This document shows, piece after piece, positions 1-6,178 of a stretch of 17,549 nt of DNA. Made by a program: the position numbers and the translations under genes. The DNA lies in the NCBI GenBank assembly GCA_900544995.1, contig UQXC01000041.1, forward strand, positions 1 to 17,549, in the 5' to 3' direction. Under the pieces are notes generated by a model that did no database searches, was not told the origin of the DNA, and saw only the letters and a list, made by a program, of their open reading frames with translations. Origin of the DNA: an uncultured Collinsella sp. (GTDB lineage: Bacteria > Actinomycetota > Coriobacteriia > Coriobacteriales > Coriobacteriaceae). The first letter of the stretch is position 1. Each line of letters begins with the position of its first letter.

Positions 1-7
1 TCGGGTT

Positions 8-43
8 CCCACATTCATCCGCACATGTGCGGATGAATGTGGG
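8..43. repeat. 36-bp perfect palindrome
   Basis: The two 18-bp arms (CCCACATTCATCCGCACA and its exact reverse complement) meet without a spacer, so RNA from either strand could form a long hairpin with a minimal loop. The right arm ends in GGG (41-43), which is also the start of the GGGAGG Shine-Dalgarno-like run (41-46) before a possible small ORF at 54, so folding would partly hide that site. No T-run follows, so it is not a standard intrinsic terminator. The function is unknown; it could be a protein-binding site, an RNA control element or the edge of a larger repeat cut by the window. Confidence 0.75.
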
Positions 44-53
44 AGGTGTTCGG

Positions 54-203
54 ATGAAGTCGATAATCAAGGTCCACCACAAAGGGGACAGGCGCCTTTA
101 TGGTGGTTTTGCTCGCGTGGATGACTCGGGTTACAATACGCTTGACATATCGTCCCCTTCTCCGGATGGGGACAGCGTAAGCGCTCTTGTGGCGGCACCG
201 TAG
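54..203 (+). CDS. Possible small protein, 49 residues, unknown function
   Basis: ATG at 54 follows GGGAGG (41-46) at good spacing and the frame runs to TAG at 201-203. The product begins MKSIIKVHHKGD and ends SVSALVAAP, with no signal peptide, membrane segment or motif I recognise. The same frame is open back to the window edge, so this could also be the end of a longer gene. Residues 7-18 are encoded by an inverted copy of the intergenic hairpin repeat (74-106), so either the repeat inserted into a gene or the frame is open by chance. Codon use includes ATA and AGG, which are uncommon in the neighbouring genes. A terminator-like hairpin overlaps and follows its stop. This is a weak call. Confidence 0.33.
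   Translation: MKSIIKVHHKGDRRLYGGFARVDDSGYNTLDISSPSPDGDSVSALVAAP
74..106 (-). repeat. Intergenic hairpin repeat, copy 1 (inverted, diverged)
   Basis: This is a 12-bp stem with a 9-base loop. Read on the minus strand the loop is CGCCTGTCC, one base from the TGCCTGTCC loop of the other five copies. One stem position is a U-G wobble on the minus strand but a C-A mismatch on the plus strand, which favours the minus strand as the structured RNA. It is the only copy in this orientation and the only one lying inside an open frame. Confidence 0.75.
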
Positions 204-238
204 GACTTTGAAGGTGGCCGTTGTAAGGGCGCTTTTTG
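179..238 (+). terminator. Two-stem terminator or leader attenuator before the B3/B4 gene
   Basis: AAGCGCTCTT (179-188) pairs with AAGGGCGCTT (226-235) through 10 bp with one G-U wobble, and a T-run follows (234-238, then GTTT). Inside the loop CGGCACC pairs with GGTGGCCG with one bulged base. A smaller hairpin, GTCCCC with GGGGAC, sits just upstream at 152-173. It may terminate the small ORF before it or attenuate the gene at 282. I looked for a T-box or a known riboswitch core and did not find one. Confidence 0.5.
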
Positions 239-243
239 TTTAG

Positions 244-261
244 GCGCCCTCGCTCGGGCGC
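244..261 (+). other. Small GC hairpin just before the ribosome binding site
   Basis: GCGCCC (244-249) and GGGCGC (256-261) form a 6-bp stem with loop TCGCTC. It ends 9 bases before the AGGGAG ribosome binding site of the B3/B4 gene. It could influence translation initiation or be part of the preceding terminator region. Confidence 0.4.
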
Positions 262-281
262 GCACAATGAAGGGAGAGCGT

Positions 282-1001
282 ATGAAGAGCTTTATTGCCG
301 AGGATTCATTCTGGGAGCTGTTTCCGCAGGCAGCGGTCGGTGTTGTGGTCGTGGAGGGCATGAAGCCCACGGCTCAGATTCCCCAGGAGGACGTGGATGC
401 GATTGCGGCGTTGCTCGACCGCGCCAATATCGACGCGGAGCGTCATCTGACCAGCGATACTATCAGCGAGAACGCACCGGTCAAGGCATGGCGCGAGGCC
501 TATCGTCTGTTCAAGACCAAAAAGGGCGCGCGTTGCTCAATCGAGAACCTGCTCAAACGCGTGCTCAAAGGTAAGCCGGTGGGCCACATTACGCCTGCGG
601 TGGATATTTACAACACGGTGTCGCTGACCTACGCGCTGCCCGTGGGAGGCGAGGATCTGCATGCGATCGAGGGAGACCTTCGCCTGAAGGTGACCGACGG
701 TGGCGATGCGTTCCTGCCGCTTGGCGAGGATGTGGATGACCCGACGCTGCCCGGCGAGCTTGCCTACATCGACGATGCGGGCGCCGTGTGCCGCTGCTGG
801 AACTGGCGCGACGGCGTTCGCACGGCGCTGTCCGATGATTCGGCCGATGCGTTCCTGGCGATTGAGTGCGTGGAGCCCGAGCGGATGGGGGATTGCCAGG
901 CTGCCGTTGATCGTCTCGCCGAGTTGCTCGAGCGTTATCTGGGCGCTACGGTTGTCGTTAAGACGCTTGTGACCCGCGACAATCCCTGCGTGGAGCTGTA
1001 G
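282..1001 (+). CDS. B3/B4 tRNA-binding-domain protein (COG3382-like)
   Basis: This 239-residue protein resembles the stand-alone B3/B4 domain of the phenylalanyl-tRNA synthetase beta subunit. Family hallmarks are visible: the VSLTYALPVGGEDL stretch at about residues 113-126, GELAYIDD near 158-165 and CRCWNWRD at 170-177. Free-standing members are thought to bind or edit aminoacyl-tRNA, but the substrate is generally not known, and nothing here identifies it. It is probably cytoplasmic, with no signal peptide or membrane segment. I start at ATG 282 because AGGGAG (271-276) lies five bases before it; the in-frame ATG at 267 lies upstream of that site and would be poorly spaced. A repeat hairpin 29 bp after the stop probably ends transcription, so it looks monocistronic. 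Confidence 0.85.
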   Translation: MKSFIAEDSFWELFPQAAVGVVVVEGMKPTAQIPQEDVDAIAALLDRANIDAERHLTSDTISENAPVKAWREAYRLFKTKKGARCSIENLLKRVLKGKPVGHITPAVDIYNTVSLTYALPVGGEDLHAIEGDLRLKVTDGGDAFLPLGEDVDDPTLPGELAYIDDAGAVCRCWNWRDGVRTALSDDSADAFLAIECVEPERMGDCQAAVDRLAELLERYLGATVVVKTLVTRDNPCVEL

Positions 1002-1030
1002 CGACGCCTGCGGATCATGTTCGCCGGCCC

Positions 1031-1070
1031 AAACCACCACAAAGGTGCCTGTCCTCTTTGTGGTGGTTTT
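1031..1070 (+). repeat. Intergenic hairpin repeat, copy 2 (likely terminator)
   Basis: AAACCACCACAAAG pairs with CTTTGTGGTGGTTT around the loop TGCCTGTCC. A C-to-T change at 1055 turns one G-C pair into a G-U wobble, so the fold is kept. A run of Ts follows (1067-1071). It lies 29 bp after the B3/B4 stop codon and probably serves as its rho-independent terminator. Confidence 0.88.
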
Positions 1071-1174
1071 TATGTTGATGGGTTAACAAATAGGGCGTGC
1101 AGGGCTGCCGGCCGTTAAGTACGGCTAAGATGTTTACCCGTTAGCATTATGCAAGCGAAAGGCGGTCGTCTCCC

Positions 1175-1624
1175 ATGCAGCAGAGCGACGAGACACGTTT
1201 CGAGGACTTTGTCGGACTGATCAGCGGACTCTACAAGGAGATCCAGCGCATTAAGACGTCTGAGGGCGCAAGGCTGGGTCTCAAGGGCTCCGACGTTATG
1301 TGCCTGTACTATCTTGAGCGCAGCAAGGACGGCCTGACTGGCGCCGACCTGGCTCGCATGGCAGGCGTGACCCGCGCCGCCGTCTCGCGTACGCTCGCGC
1401 ATCTGGAGGAGGGTGGCTACGTCGAGGTCGATGATTCGGGCGATGCCGCCGTTAAGTATCGTGCTCCGGTGCGCCTGACCGCTCTGGGCGGCGAGAGCAT
1501 GAGCGAGGCGGACCGCATCATTCGCGAGGTGCTCGATACCACCGGTAAGGCTATGGGTGTGGAGCAGCGCGAGCAGATGTATGCGTCGCTGCGCACGATT
1601 CTCAACACCCTGCGCGAGATCTAA
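1175..1624 (+). CDS. MarR-family transcriptional regulator
   Basis: This 149-residue protein has the usual MarR size. The winged helix-turn-helix spans about residues 35-100: LKGSDVMCLYYLER (helices before the HTH), LTGADLARMAGVTRAAVSRT (HTH with the recognition helix), then LEEGGYVEVDD leading into the wing. The outer helices, rich in charged residues, should form the dimer interface. MarR proteins normally bind palindromic operators, often at their own promoter, and release on binding a ligand; the ligand here is unknown. AAAGGCGG precedes the ATG, with 9 bases between. The degV gene follows 119 bp downstream on the same strand without a strong terminator between, so co-transcription or regulation of degV is possible but not shown. 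Confidence 0.9.
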   Translation: MQQSDETRFEDFVGLISGLYKEIQRIKTSEGARLGLKGSDVMCLYYLERSKDGLTGADLARMAGVTRAAVSRTLAHLEEGGYVEVDDSGDAAVKYRAPVRLTALGGESMSEADRIIREVLDTTGKAMGVEQREQMYASLRTILNTLREI

Positions 1625-1743
1625 GGCCGCCAAGGCATTTGCTTCCAATTAACAACTGCATAGTCCCGTTTGAGTGCGTATGCCGTGTCGGGGCATTGCT
1701 GTCAAAATTCCCCGCGAGAGGTCCGCGAAAGAAAGGATTCGCT

Positions 1744-2598
1744 ATGTCCATTCGTATTATTACCGATTCCGCGAGCGATATGTCGCCGACCGAGCACCCC
1801 GCTCTACGTGTTCTGCCGTTGTCCGTTACCTTTGGCACCGATGTGTACATGGATGGCATCGACATCGATCACCAGCGCTTTTACGAGATGCTCGTGGAGC
1901 GCGATGAGCTGCCCAAGACCGGCCAGGTCAACCCGTACGCGTTTTCGCAGGCGATTGCCGAGGCGCGTAAAGCCGGCGATGAGGCTGTGATTATTACCGT
2001 GGGCGCTAAGCTATCAGGCACCAATCAGAGTGCCCGTACCGCACTTGCCGAGGCGCCGGGCGGCGACGTGTACGTGGTAGACAGCAACAACGTCACCCTG
2101 GGTGAGCGCGTTCTGGTCGAGTATGCCCTGCGCCTGGTGGACGAGGGCCGTAGTGCGGCCCAGATCGCGGCGGCCGTCGAGGCCGTCCGTGACCGCGTGG
2201 TCGTCATCGGCCTGCTCGAGACGCTGGAGTATCTGGTGCGCGGCGGTCGTCTGTCTGCTGCAGCTGGCGCTGTGGGCACGCTGCTCAATGTGAAGCCCGT
2301 GGTGGCTGTCGAGGACGGTCTGATCGTGCAGCTGGGCAAGGCGCGCGGTTCCAAGAACGGCCGCAACCTGCTGAACCAAAAGGTCGAAAAGTCAGGTGGC
2401 ATCGACTTTTCCATGCCGCTGGCGCTGGGCTATACGGGCCTTTCGGATGCGGTGCTCAAGAAGTATGTCGAGGACAGCGCGGCACTGTGGGCTGGTCACA
2501 CCGAGGGCGAACTGCCCGTTCACACCATTGGTGCCACCATCGGCACCCACGTAGGCCCTGGCGCCGTAGCCGTAGCCTTCTTCCAGCCCGCCAACTAA
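1744..2598 (+). CDS. DegV-family fatty-acid-binding protein (FakB-like)
   Basis: This 284-residue protein is typical in length for DegV/FakB. It opens with the family signature IRIITDSASDM (TDSASD at residues 7-12). The KTGQ motif (58-61) replaces the more common KTSQ. LSGTNQSA is at 90-97, and the conserved LETLEYLVRGGRLS segment lies in the second domain. FakB proteins hold a fatty acid while FakA phosphorylates its carboxyl group, feeding exogenous fatty acids into phospholipid synthesis; no FakA gene is present here. I choose ATG 1744 because AAAGGA (1732-1737) is well placed and the protein then starts exactly at the family N-terminus; the frame extends further upstream, but that part has no family resemblance. 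A repeat hairpin begins 10 bp after the stop. Confidence 0.93.
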   Translation: MSIRIITDSASDMSPTEHPALRVLPLSVTFGTDVYMDGIDIDHQRFYEMLVERDELPKTGQVNPYAFSQAIAEARKAGDEAVIITVGAKLSGTNQSARTALAEAPGGDVYVVDSNNVTLGERVLVEYALRLVDEGRSAAQIAAAVEAVRDRVVVIGLLETLEYLVRGGRLSAAAGAVGTLLNVKPVVAVEDGLIVQLGKARGSKNGRNLLNQKVEKSGGIDFSMPLALGYTGLSDAVLKKYVEDSAALWAGHTEGELPVHTIGATIGTHVGPGAVAVAFFQPAN

Positions 2599-2607
2599 CC
2601 GACCTGC

Positions 2608-2652
2608 CATAAACCACCGCAAAGGTGCCTGTCCCCTTTGCGGTGGTTTATG
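2608..2652 (+). repeat. Intergenic hairpin repeat, copy 3 (compensated stem, likely terminator)
   Basis: This is the longest copy: an 18-bp perfect stem (2608-2625 with 2635-2652) around the canonical loop TGCCTGTCC. Relative to the others one A-T stem pair is replaced by G-C on both sides (CCGC with GCGG instead of CCAC with GTGG), so the fold is preserved by a double change. It starts 10 bp after the degV stop and ends 26 bp before the next start codon. Confidence 0.9.
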
Positions 2653-2678
2653 CTTTTCCGGGTGGAAGGGAGCGAGCA

Positions 2679-2999
2679 ATGGCGTCTGAGAGCTTTTTTG
2701 AACGGGTGTACGAGGTGGTCGAGCAGATCCCCGAGGGGATGGTCGCCACCTACGGTCAGGTGGCGCTGCTTGCCGGTCGTCCACGAAGCGCGCGGTACGT
2801 GGGGTATGCCCTGCATAGTAATCCGCGCCCCGGCGAGATTCCCTGTCACCGCGTGGTGTTTGCCGACGGTCGCATTTGCGAAGGCTTTGCCTTTGGCGGC
2901 CCTGATGCTCAACGCGAACTTTTGCTGGGGGAGGGCGTGACGTTTACCGATCCCATGCATGTTGATCTCGCTACCTGTCGCTGGCCTGCCGGACTCTAG
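2679..2999 (+). CDS. MGMT-family DNA-binding-domain protein (short O6-alkylguanine methyltransferase type)
   Basis: This 106-residue protein corresponds only to the C-terminal DNA-binding and active-site domain of O6-methylguanine-DNA methyltransferases. The motif IPCHRVV places the acceptor cysteine at residue 56, the flipping-site TYGQV is at 24-28 and the arginine finger is likely R39 in SARYVG. Alkyltransferase-like (ATL) proteins of similar size usually have tryptophan in place of that cysteine, so this one may be catalytically competent, or may flag lesions for excision repair. The N-terminal RNase-H-like domain of full-length Ada/Ogt proteins is missing, and no remnant is visible upstream. 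ATG 2679 follows a purine-rich GGAAGGGAG site; the frame continues upstream only into the hairpin repeat. A repeat hairpin follows the stop by 17 bp. Confidence 0.85.
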   Translation: MASESFFERVYEVVEQIPEGMVATYGQVALLAGRPRSARYVGYALHSNPRPGEIPCHRVVFADGRICEGFAFGGPDAQRELLLGEGVTFTDPMHVDLATCRWPAGL

Positions 3000-3016
3000 C
3001 GGCTCTGCCGCGGCCA

Positions 3017-3055
3017 AAACCACCACAAAGGTGCCTGTCCCCTTTGTGGTGGTTT
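3017..3055 (+). repeat. Intergenic hairpin repeat, copy 4 (likely terminator)
   Basis: The 15-bp perfect stem is AAACCACCACAAAGG (3017-3031) with its complement (3041-3055), around the loop TGCCTGTCC. It starts 17 bp after the MGMT-family stop codon. Only three Ts end the stem, so termination may be weaker than at the other copies. Confidence 0.9.
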
Positions 3056-3094
3056 CCCATTGCAGGTTTACCGGAGCTAACTTATGGAGAAGGT

Positions 3095-3124
3095 ATGACG
3101 GCGCATATTGACGCTAGAAAGTAA
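3095..3124 (+). CDS. Possible 9-residue leader peptide
   Basis: GGAGAAGG ends just before ATG 3095 and the frame encodes MTAHIDARK then TAA. The site looks like a genuine initiation region, and paired hairpins follow as in leader-peptide attenuators. However, no plus-strand gene lies downstream and no run of one amino acid is present, so it may be an orphaned leader, the start of a decayed gene or chance. Confidence 0.22.
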   Translation: MTAHIDARK

Positions 3125-3240
3125 ACCACGGCAAACTATATTGTTTTCAGCAACGGAGCAGGCAATAGGCGATGAAAAAGCCTGCCCTGTTGAGTTTGAT
3201 TCGCATTCCTCCCCTCTGTGCGATTCAACGGTGTACTTCG

Positions 3241-3282
3241 GGAACAGGCCCGCTGGCAACTAACTGTCAGCGGGCCTGTTCC
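3241..3282 (+). terminator. Strong 15-bp hairpin, possible terminator
   Basis: GGAACAGGCCCGCTG (3241-3255) pairs perfectly with 3268-3282 around a 12-base loop. On the plus strand TGTTTGTC follows, a poor U-tract; on the minus strand there is none. It could stop read-through from the upstream genes or be part of a small RNA. Confidence 0.45.
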
Positions 3283-3329
3283 TGTTTGTCGGGGGAGTGC
3301 GATGGACGGAGCCGAAGCGGTCCGGCTCC

Positions 3330-3358
3330 AAAAAAAGGCGGTCGCCGTAGCGCCCGCC
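3330..3358 (-). terminator. Intrinsic terminator of trpS with a UACG tetraloop
   Basis: On the minus strand GGCGGGCGC and GCGACCGCC pair through 9 bp with one G-A mismatch around the loop TACG, closed by C-G, which is the stable UNCG type. Seven Ts follow (plus-strand As 3330-3336). It sits 35 bp beyond the trpS stop codon. Confidence 0.85.
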
Positions 3359-3393
3359 CTATAGCAATCGAAAGCTCAAGCCAGCAGATCGGT

Positions 3394-4443
3394 CTAGTAC
3401 ACCATGCCCATGGCATCCTGAACCTCTGCCAGGGTCTGCTCGGCGATCTCGTTAGCACGACGGTTGCCCTCGTGCAGGACGTCCTTCACATAGTCCAGAT
3501 CGTTTTCGTAGCGCTGGCGACGCTCGCGGATAGGTGCGAAATACTCGTTGACGGCCTCGGTCACGTACTTCTTGAGCTGGCCGGAACCGCCCATGCCAAT
3601 CTCCTCGGCAATCTCGATCTCGGAACGACCGGTGCAGATGGCGGCGGTCGAAAGCAGGCCGGACACGCCGGGGCGGTTCTCGGGGTCGAACGTGATCATG
3701 CGCTCGGAGTCGGTCTGGCTTTTCTTGATGCGCTTGGCCGTCTCCTCGGCGGTCATCGAAATATTGATGGCGTTGCCGTAGCTCTTGCTCATCTTGCGAC
3801 CGTCAAGGCCGGGCAGCAGCGGGGTCTCGGACAGCAGTGCCTCGACCTCGGGGAACACCTTGCCGTAGCGGTTGTTAAAGCGGCGGGCGATGGTGCGGGT
3901 AAGCTCGATGTGCGGTAGCTGGTCACGACCGACGGGCACCACGTTGCCCTTGCAGAACAGGATGTCGCAGGCCTGATGTACCGGGTAGGTGAGCAGAAGG
4001 CCGGTGAGCTCGTGGCCCGAGGCCTCCATCTCGGCCTTTACCGTGGGGTTGCGCGCCAGCTCGGCCTCGGACACCAGTGACAGGAACGGCAGCATGAGCT
4101 GGTTGGCTGCGGGCACGGCGGAGTGCGCGTAGATCATGGTCTTGTCGGGGTCGATACCGCAGGCAAGATAGTCCATGACCATGTTGTACACGTTGTCCTG
4201 GATATGCTCGGTGGTGTCGCGGTCGGTGATGACCTGGTAGTCGGCGATGAGCACGTTGGTCTTGGCGCCCATGTTCTGCAGCTCAACACGGCCCTTGAGG
4301 GTACCGAAGTAGTGGCCCAGGTGCAGACGGCCGGTGGGGCGATCACCGGTGAGCATGGTGAACTTCTCGGGCGTCTTGGCCAGGCCCTCGCGAATGGTGT
4401 TGCTCTTTTGCAGCGCGACTTCGTAGCTGTTCTCGTTTGGCAT
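3394..4443 (-). CDS. trpS: Tryptophanyl-tRNA synthetase
   Basis: This enzyme attaches tryptophan to tRNA-Trp using ATP. The 349-residue length fits bacterial TrpRS. The class I signatures are clear: TGDRPTGRLHLGHYFG with HLGH at 41-44 (the HIGH box), GRDQ at 172-175 in the tryptophan pocket region, and KMSKS at 217-221. The start is ATG 4443, where MPNENSYEVA begins five bases after AGGAG (minus strand, 4449-4453); upstream in-frame residues look random. The WecA-like gene ends 159 bp upstream on the same strand with no clear terminator in between, so read-through is possible. I saw no T-box leader or trp-type attenuator before it. Confidence 0.97.
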   Translation of the reverse strand: MPNENSYEVALQKSNTIREGLAKTPEKFTMLTGDRPTGRLHLGHYFGTLKGRVELQNMGAKTNVLIADYQVITDRDTTEHIQDNVYNMVMDYLACGIDPDKTMIYAHSAVPAANQLMLPFLSLVSEAELARNPTVKAEMEASGHELTGLLLTYPVHQACDILFCKGNVVPVGRDQLPHIELTRTIARRFNNRYGKVFPEVEALLSETPLLPGLDGRKMSKSYGNAINISMTAEETAKRIKKSQTDSERMITFDPENRPGVSGLLSTAAICTGRSEIEIAEEIGMGGSGQLKKYVTEAVNEYFAPIRERRQRYENDLDYVKDVLHEGNRRANEIAEQTLAEVQDAMGMVY

Positions 4444-4602
4444 GATTGCTCCTAACGTATGTTCATTGGTCAAGATGATAACGCGTTTATTGGAGGGGCG
4501 GGACGTAAGTAGGCGAGGGGCGGGAGAGGGGTGGCTTGTGCGATGGGCGCGGCGCGCCCGCGCTTGGCCAACGGTGCCTTGGCACATCCTTGGCAGCTTG
4601 CC

Positions 4603-5802
4603 CTAGAGCTTGTGGTGGCGCTCTTCTTTGCGCTCCTCGGCTGCCTGCTCCTCCTGCTTAAAAGCGGGGTCGTCGGGGGTGACCAGTTCGTCCTCGTGCG
4701 TGCGCTTGTTGTAATGGTGGCGCAGCACGGGCTCAAACAGATGCAGGTGCTTGGCAAAGGCCGCCGAGCCAATGGCGAGCACGGTAAAGATGAGCACGCG
4801 CATGGGCACCTCGACCTGGTTAATCGCGGCGGCGCCGGCCGAAAGCATGATGCACCAGGCATAGATGAGCAGCACGGCCTGTTTTTGGTTGTAGCCTTCT
4901 TGGATCAGGCGGTGGTGGATGTGGCCCTTGTCGGCCTGCCCGATGCTAATGTGGGCGCGCCTGCGGCGCACGATGGCGCTGAACGTGTCGATGATGGGCA
5001 CGCCGGCAACGATGAGCGGGATGATAAGCGAGGTGAGTGCGGCGGTGCGGCTCACGTTGAGCAGCGAGATGGAGCCCAGCGCAAAGCCCAGAAGCAGCGA
5101 CCCCGAGTCGCCCAAGAAGATGCTTGCGGGGTTGAAGTTGTAGCGCAAAAAGGCCAGACAGGCGCCAAAGAGCGCAATGGAGAGCGCGGCGGCGTCGATG
5201 CGGCCCGAGAGAACGGCCATCGAAAACATGGTGAACGAGGCGATGCCGCAGATGCCCGTGGCCAAGCCGTCGAGGCCGTCGATGAGGTTAATGATGTTGG
5301 TGAATGCCACCAGATAGATCACGGTAATGGGGTAGGCGAGCCATCCGAGCATGATCTCGCCGGGAGCAAACGGGTTGACGATGACGCCGATTTTTAGGCC
5401 GCCCATGCAGGCGATAAGCGCGGCGAGGACCTGTCCGGCCAGCTTTTGCTTGGGCGTGAGCTGGAAGACGTCGTCGATAGCGCCGGTCGCAAAGATGACG
5501 GTAAAGGAGAGCGCCAGCATGGGATAGCTAATGTGAAGGCGCGGGTGCGGCACCAGGACGGGTGGCCAGCCTAGGTACCAGGTGCCTAGGATTTGCACAA
5601 TGCAGGCAACGACCAGGCCCAAAAACACCGCCGTTCCGCCCAAACGCGGGATGGGCTTGGTGTTGATGCGGCGCTTAGAAGGATAATCGACGGCATCGAG
5701 CTTAATTGCCAAGCGCTTGACCAGGGGCACCGCGAGGAAGGTCGTGATAAAGGCCGCCGCTGCCACGCATAGGTACGGTATGTAGCTCGGGGATGAAGCC
5801 AT
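4603..5802 (-). CDS. wecA: WecA/TagO-type undecaprenyl-phosphate sugar-1-phosphate transferase
   Basis: This integral membrane enzyme of about 399 residues belongs to the MraY/WecA family, which moves a sugar-1-phosphate from a UDP-sugar to polyprenyl phosphate to start cell-wall polymer or polysaccharide synthesis. Motifs in order are RRINTKPIPRLGG (44-56), AIDD (108-111), NLIDGLDGL (172-180), FLGDSGS (229-235) and the HIHHRL motif (294-299) that marks WecA/TagO-like rather than MraY members. About ten hydrophobic segments are visible. A charged tail of roughly 40 residues (HHYNKRTHEDEL, then Glu/Lys-rich) ends the protein in the cytoplasm. The sugar is probably N-acetylglucosamine by family analogy. 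I chose ATG 5802; a TTG six codons upstream is also possible, and neither has a strong ribosome binding site. A possible structured leader lies 230 bp upstream. Confidence 0.88.
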   Translation of the reverse strand: MASSPSYIPYLCVAAAAFITTFLAVPLVKRLAIKLDAVDYPSKRRINTKPIPRLGGTAVFLGLVVACIVQILGTWYLGWPPVLVPHPRLHISYPMLALSFTVIFATGAIDDVFQLTPKQKLAGQVLAALIACMGGLKIGVIVNPFAPGEIMLGWLAYPITVIYLVAFTNIINLIDGLDGLATGICGIASFTMFSMAVLSGRIDAAALSIALFGACLAFLRYNFNPASIFLGDSGSLLLGFALGSISLLNVSRTAALTSLIIPLIVAGVPIIDTFSAIVRRRRAHISIGQADKGHIHHRLIQEGYNQKQAVLLIYAWCIMLSAGAAAINQVEVPMRVLIFTVLAIGSAAFAKHLHLFEPVLRHHYNKRTHEDELVTPDDPAFKQEEQAAEERKEERHHKL

Positions 5803-6033
5803 GAATCTAAAAACCGCCAAGCGTCGAAGGAAAAGGTCAGAAGAACGCCATGCGCAAAGGGCATAGCCGAACCATAATACTCGACCAAGGGGGGTGCATG
5901 TAATTGCACGCAGCGATAATCACGCGCTTACCAGATATTGGGATGTTGTCGATGGCTTGTCGGGATGCCGACGGGGATCCATATGGACTGTAATGGTGAT
6001 TTTCGGCAAAAGAAAACCACCCCCCACGTTACG

Positions 6034-6061
6034 AAAATGAACCCACCTAAAACAGGTGGGT
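6034..6061 (-). terminator. Intrinsic terminator on the minus strand
   Basis: The 8-bp perfect stem ACCCACCT/AGGTGGGT has a 5-base loop and is followed on the minus strand by TTCATTTT. The plus-strand side has no T-run, so it acts on minus-strand transcripts. It lies about 230 bp upstream of the WecA-like start codon. Confidence 0.65.
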
Positions 6062-6178
6062 GCCCTCATCGACTGTTCCAGCGTCCTTAACAACGAAGGA
6101 TACCTGTACTAGGTACGACTGTGTGGGCTCCCTAAATAAACGCGACGGTTCACCCAGTTGCTCCGCGGGGGGCGGAAT
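6036..6178 (-). ncRNA. Candidate structured RNA or leader ending in an intrinsic terminator
   Basis: A good -10 box (TATGAT, minus strand, plus 6185-6190) precedes about 140 bases of paired sequence that end at a terminator: ACCCACCT-GTTTT-AGGTGGGT followed by TCATTTT (plus 6034-6061). Visible helices are a hairpin with an all-C loop, CCGC-CCCCC-GCGG (6163-6175), UACCU/AGGUA, UCCUU/AAGGA, and a long-range CGUCG/CGAUG pairing whose G-U pair exists only on the minus strand. UGGGUG (6151-6156) can pair with CACCCA (6057-6062) and would then disrupt the terminator. It could be a free small RNA of about 6S size or a regulatory leader of the WecA-like gene. I could not match it to a named family, and the -35 is weak. 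Confidence 0.45.

Larger units (their letters stand above)
3056..3393. other. Gene-poor 338-bp gap between convergent genes
   Basis: There is no convincing gene. It holds, in order, a 9-codon ORF with a good ribosome binding site (3095-3124), an imperfect 13-bp hairpin (3151-3163 with 3180-3192, one mismatch and one wobble), a perfect 15-bp hairpin (3241-3255 with 3268-3282), a 7-bp hairpin (3308-3314 with 3323-3329) and the trpS terminator. The structural density suggests a small RNA or the relic of a leader, but no promoter with good spacing was found: TTGACG at 3108 and TATATT at 3137 are 23 bp apart. Confidence 0.55.

Noticed and set aside
143..171. Promoter from TTGACA at 143-148
   Set aside because: No acceptable -10 lies 16-18 bp downstream; the -35 match is probably coincidental.
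188..225. T-box-like string (GGCGGCACCG) before the B3/B4 gene
   Set aside because: It does not match the T-box antiterminator consensus, and there is no room or sequence for a Stem I specifier domain.
1639..1743. 35-residue N-terminal extension of DegV
   Set aside because: The extension has no family similarity, and an AAAGGA site precedes the internal ATG at 1744, where the conserved IRIITDSASD begins.
3172..3918. 248-codon plus-strand frame over the trpS end and gap
   Set aside because: It starts inside a hairpin, crosses the trpS terminator and is antisense to trpS, with no family resemblance.
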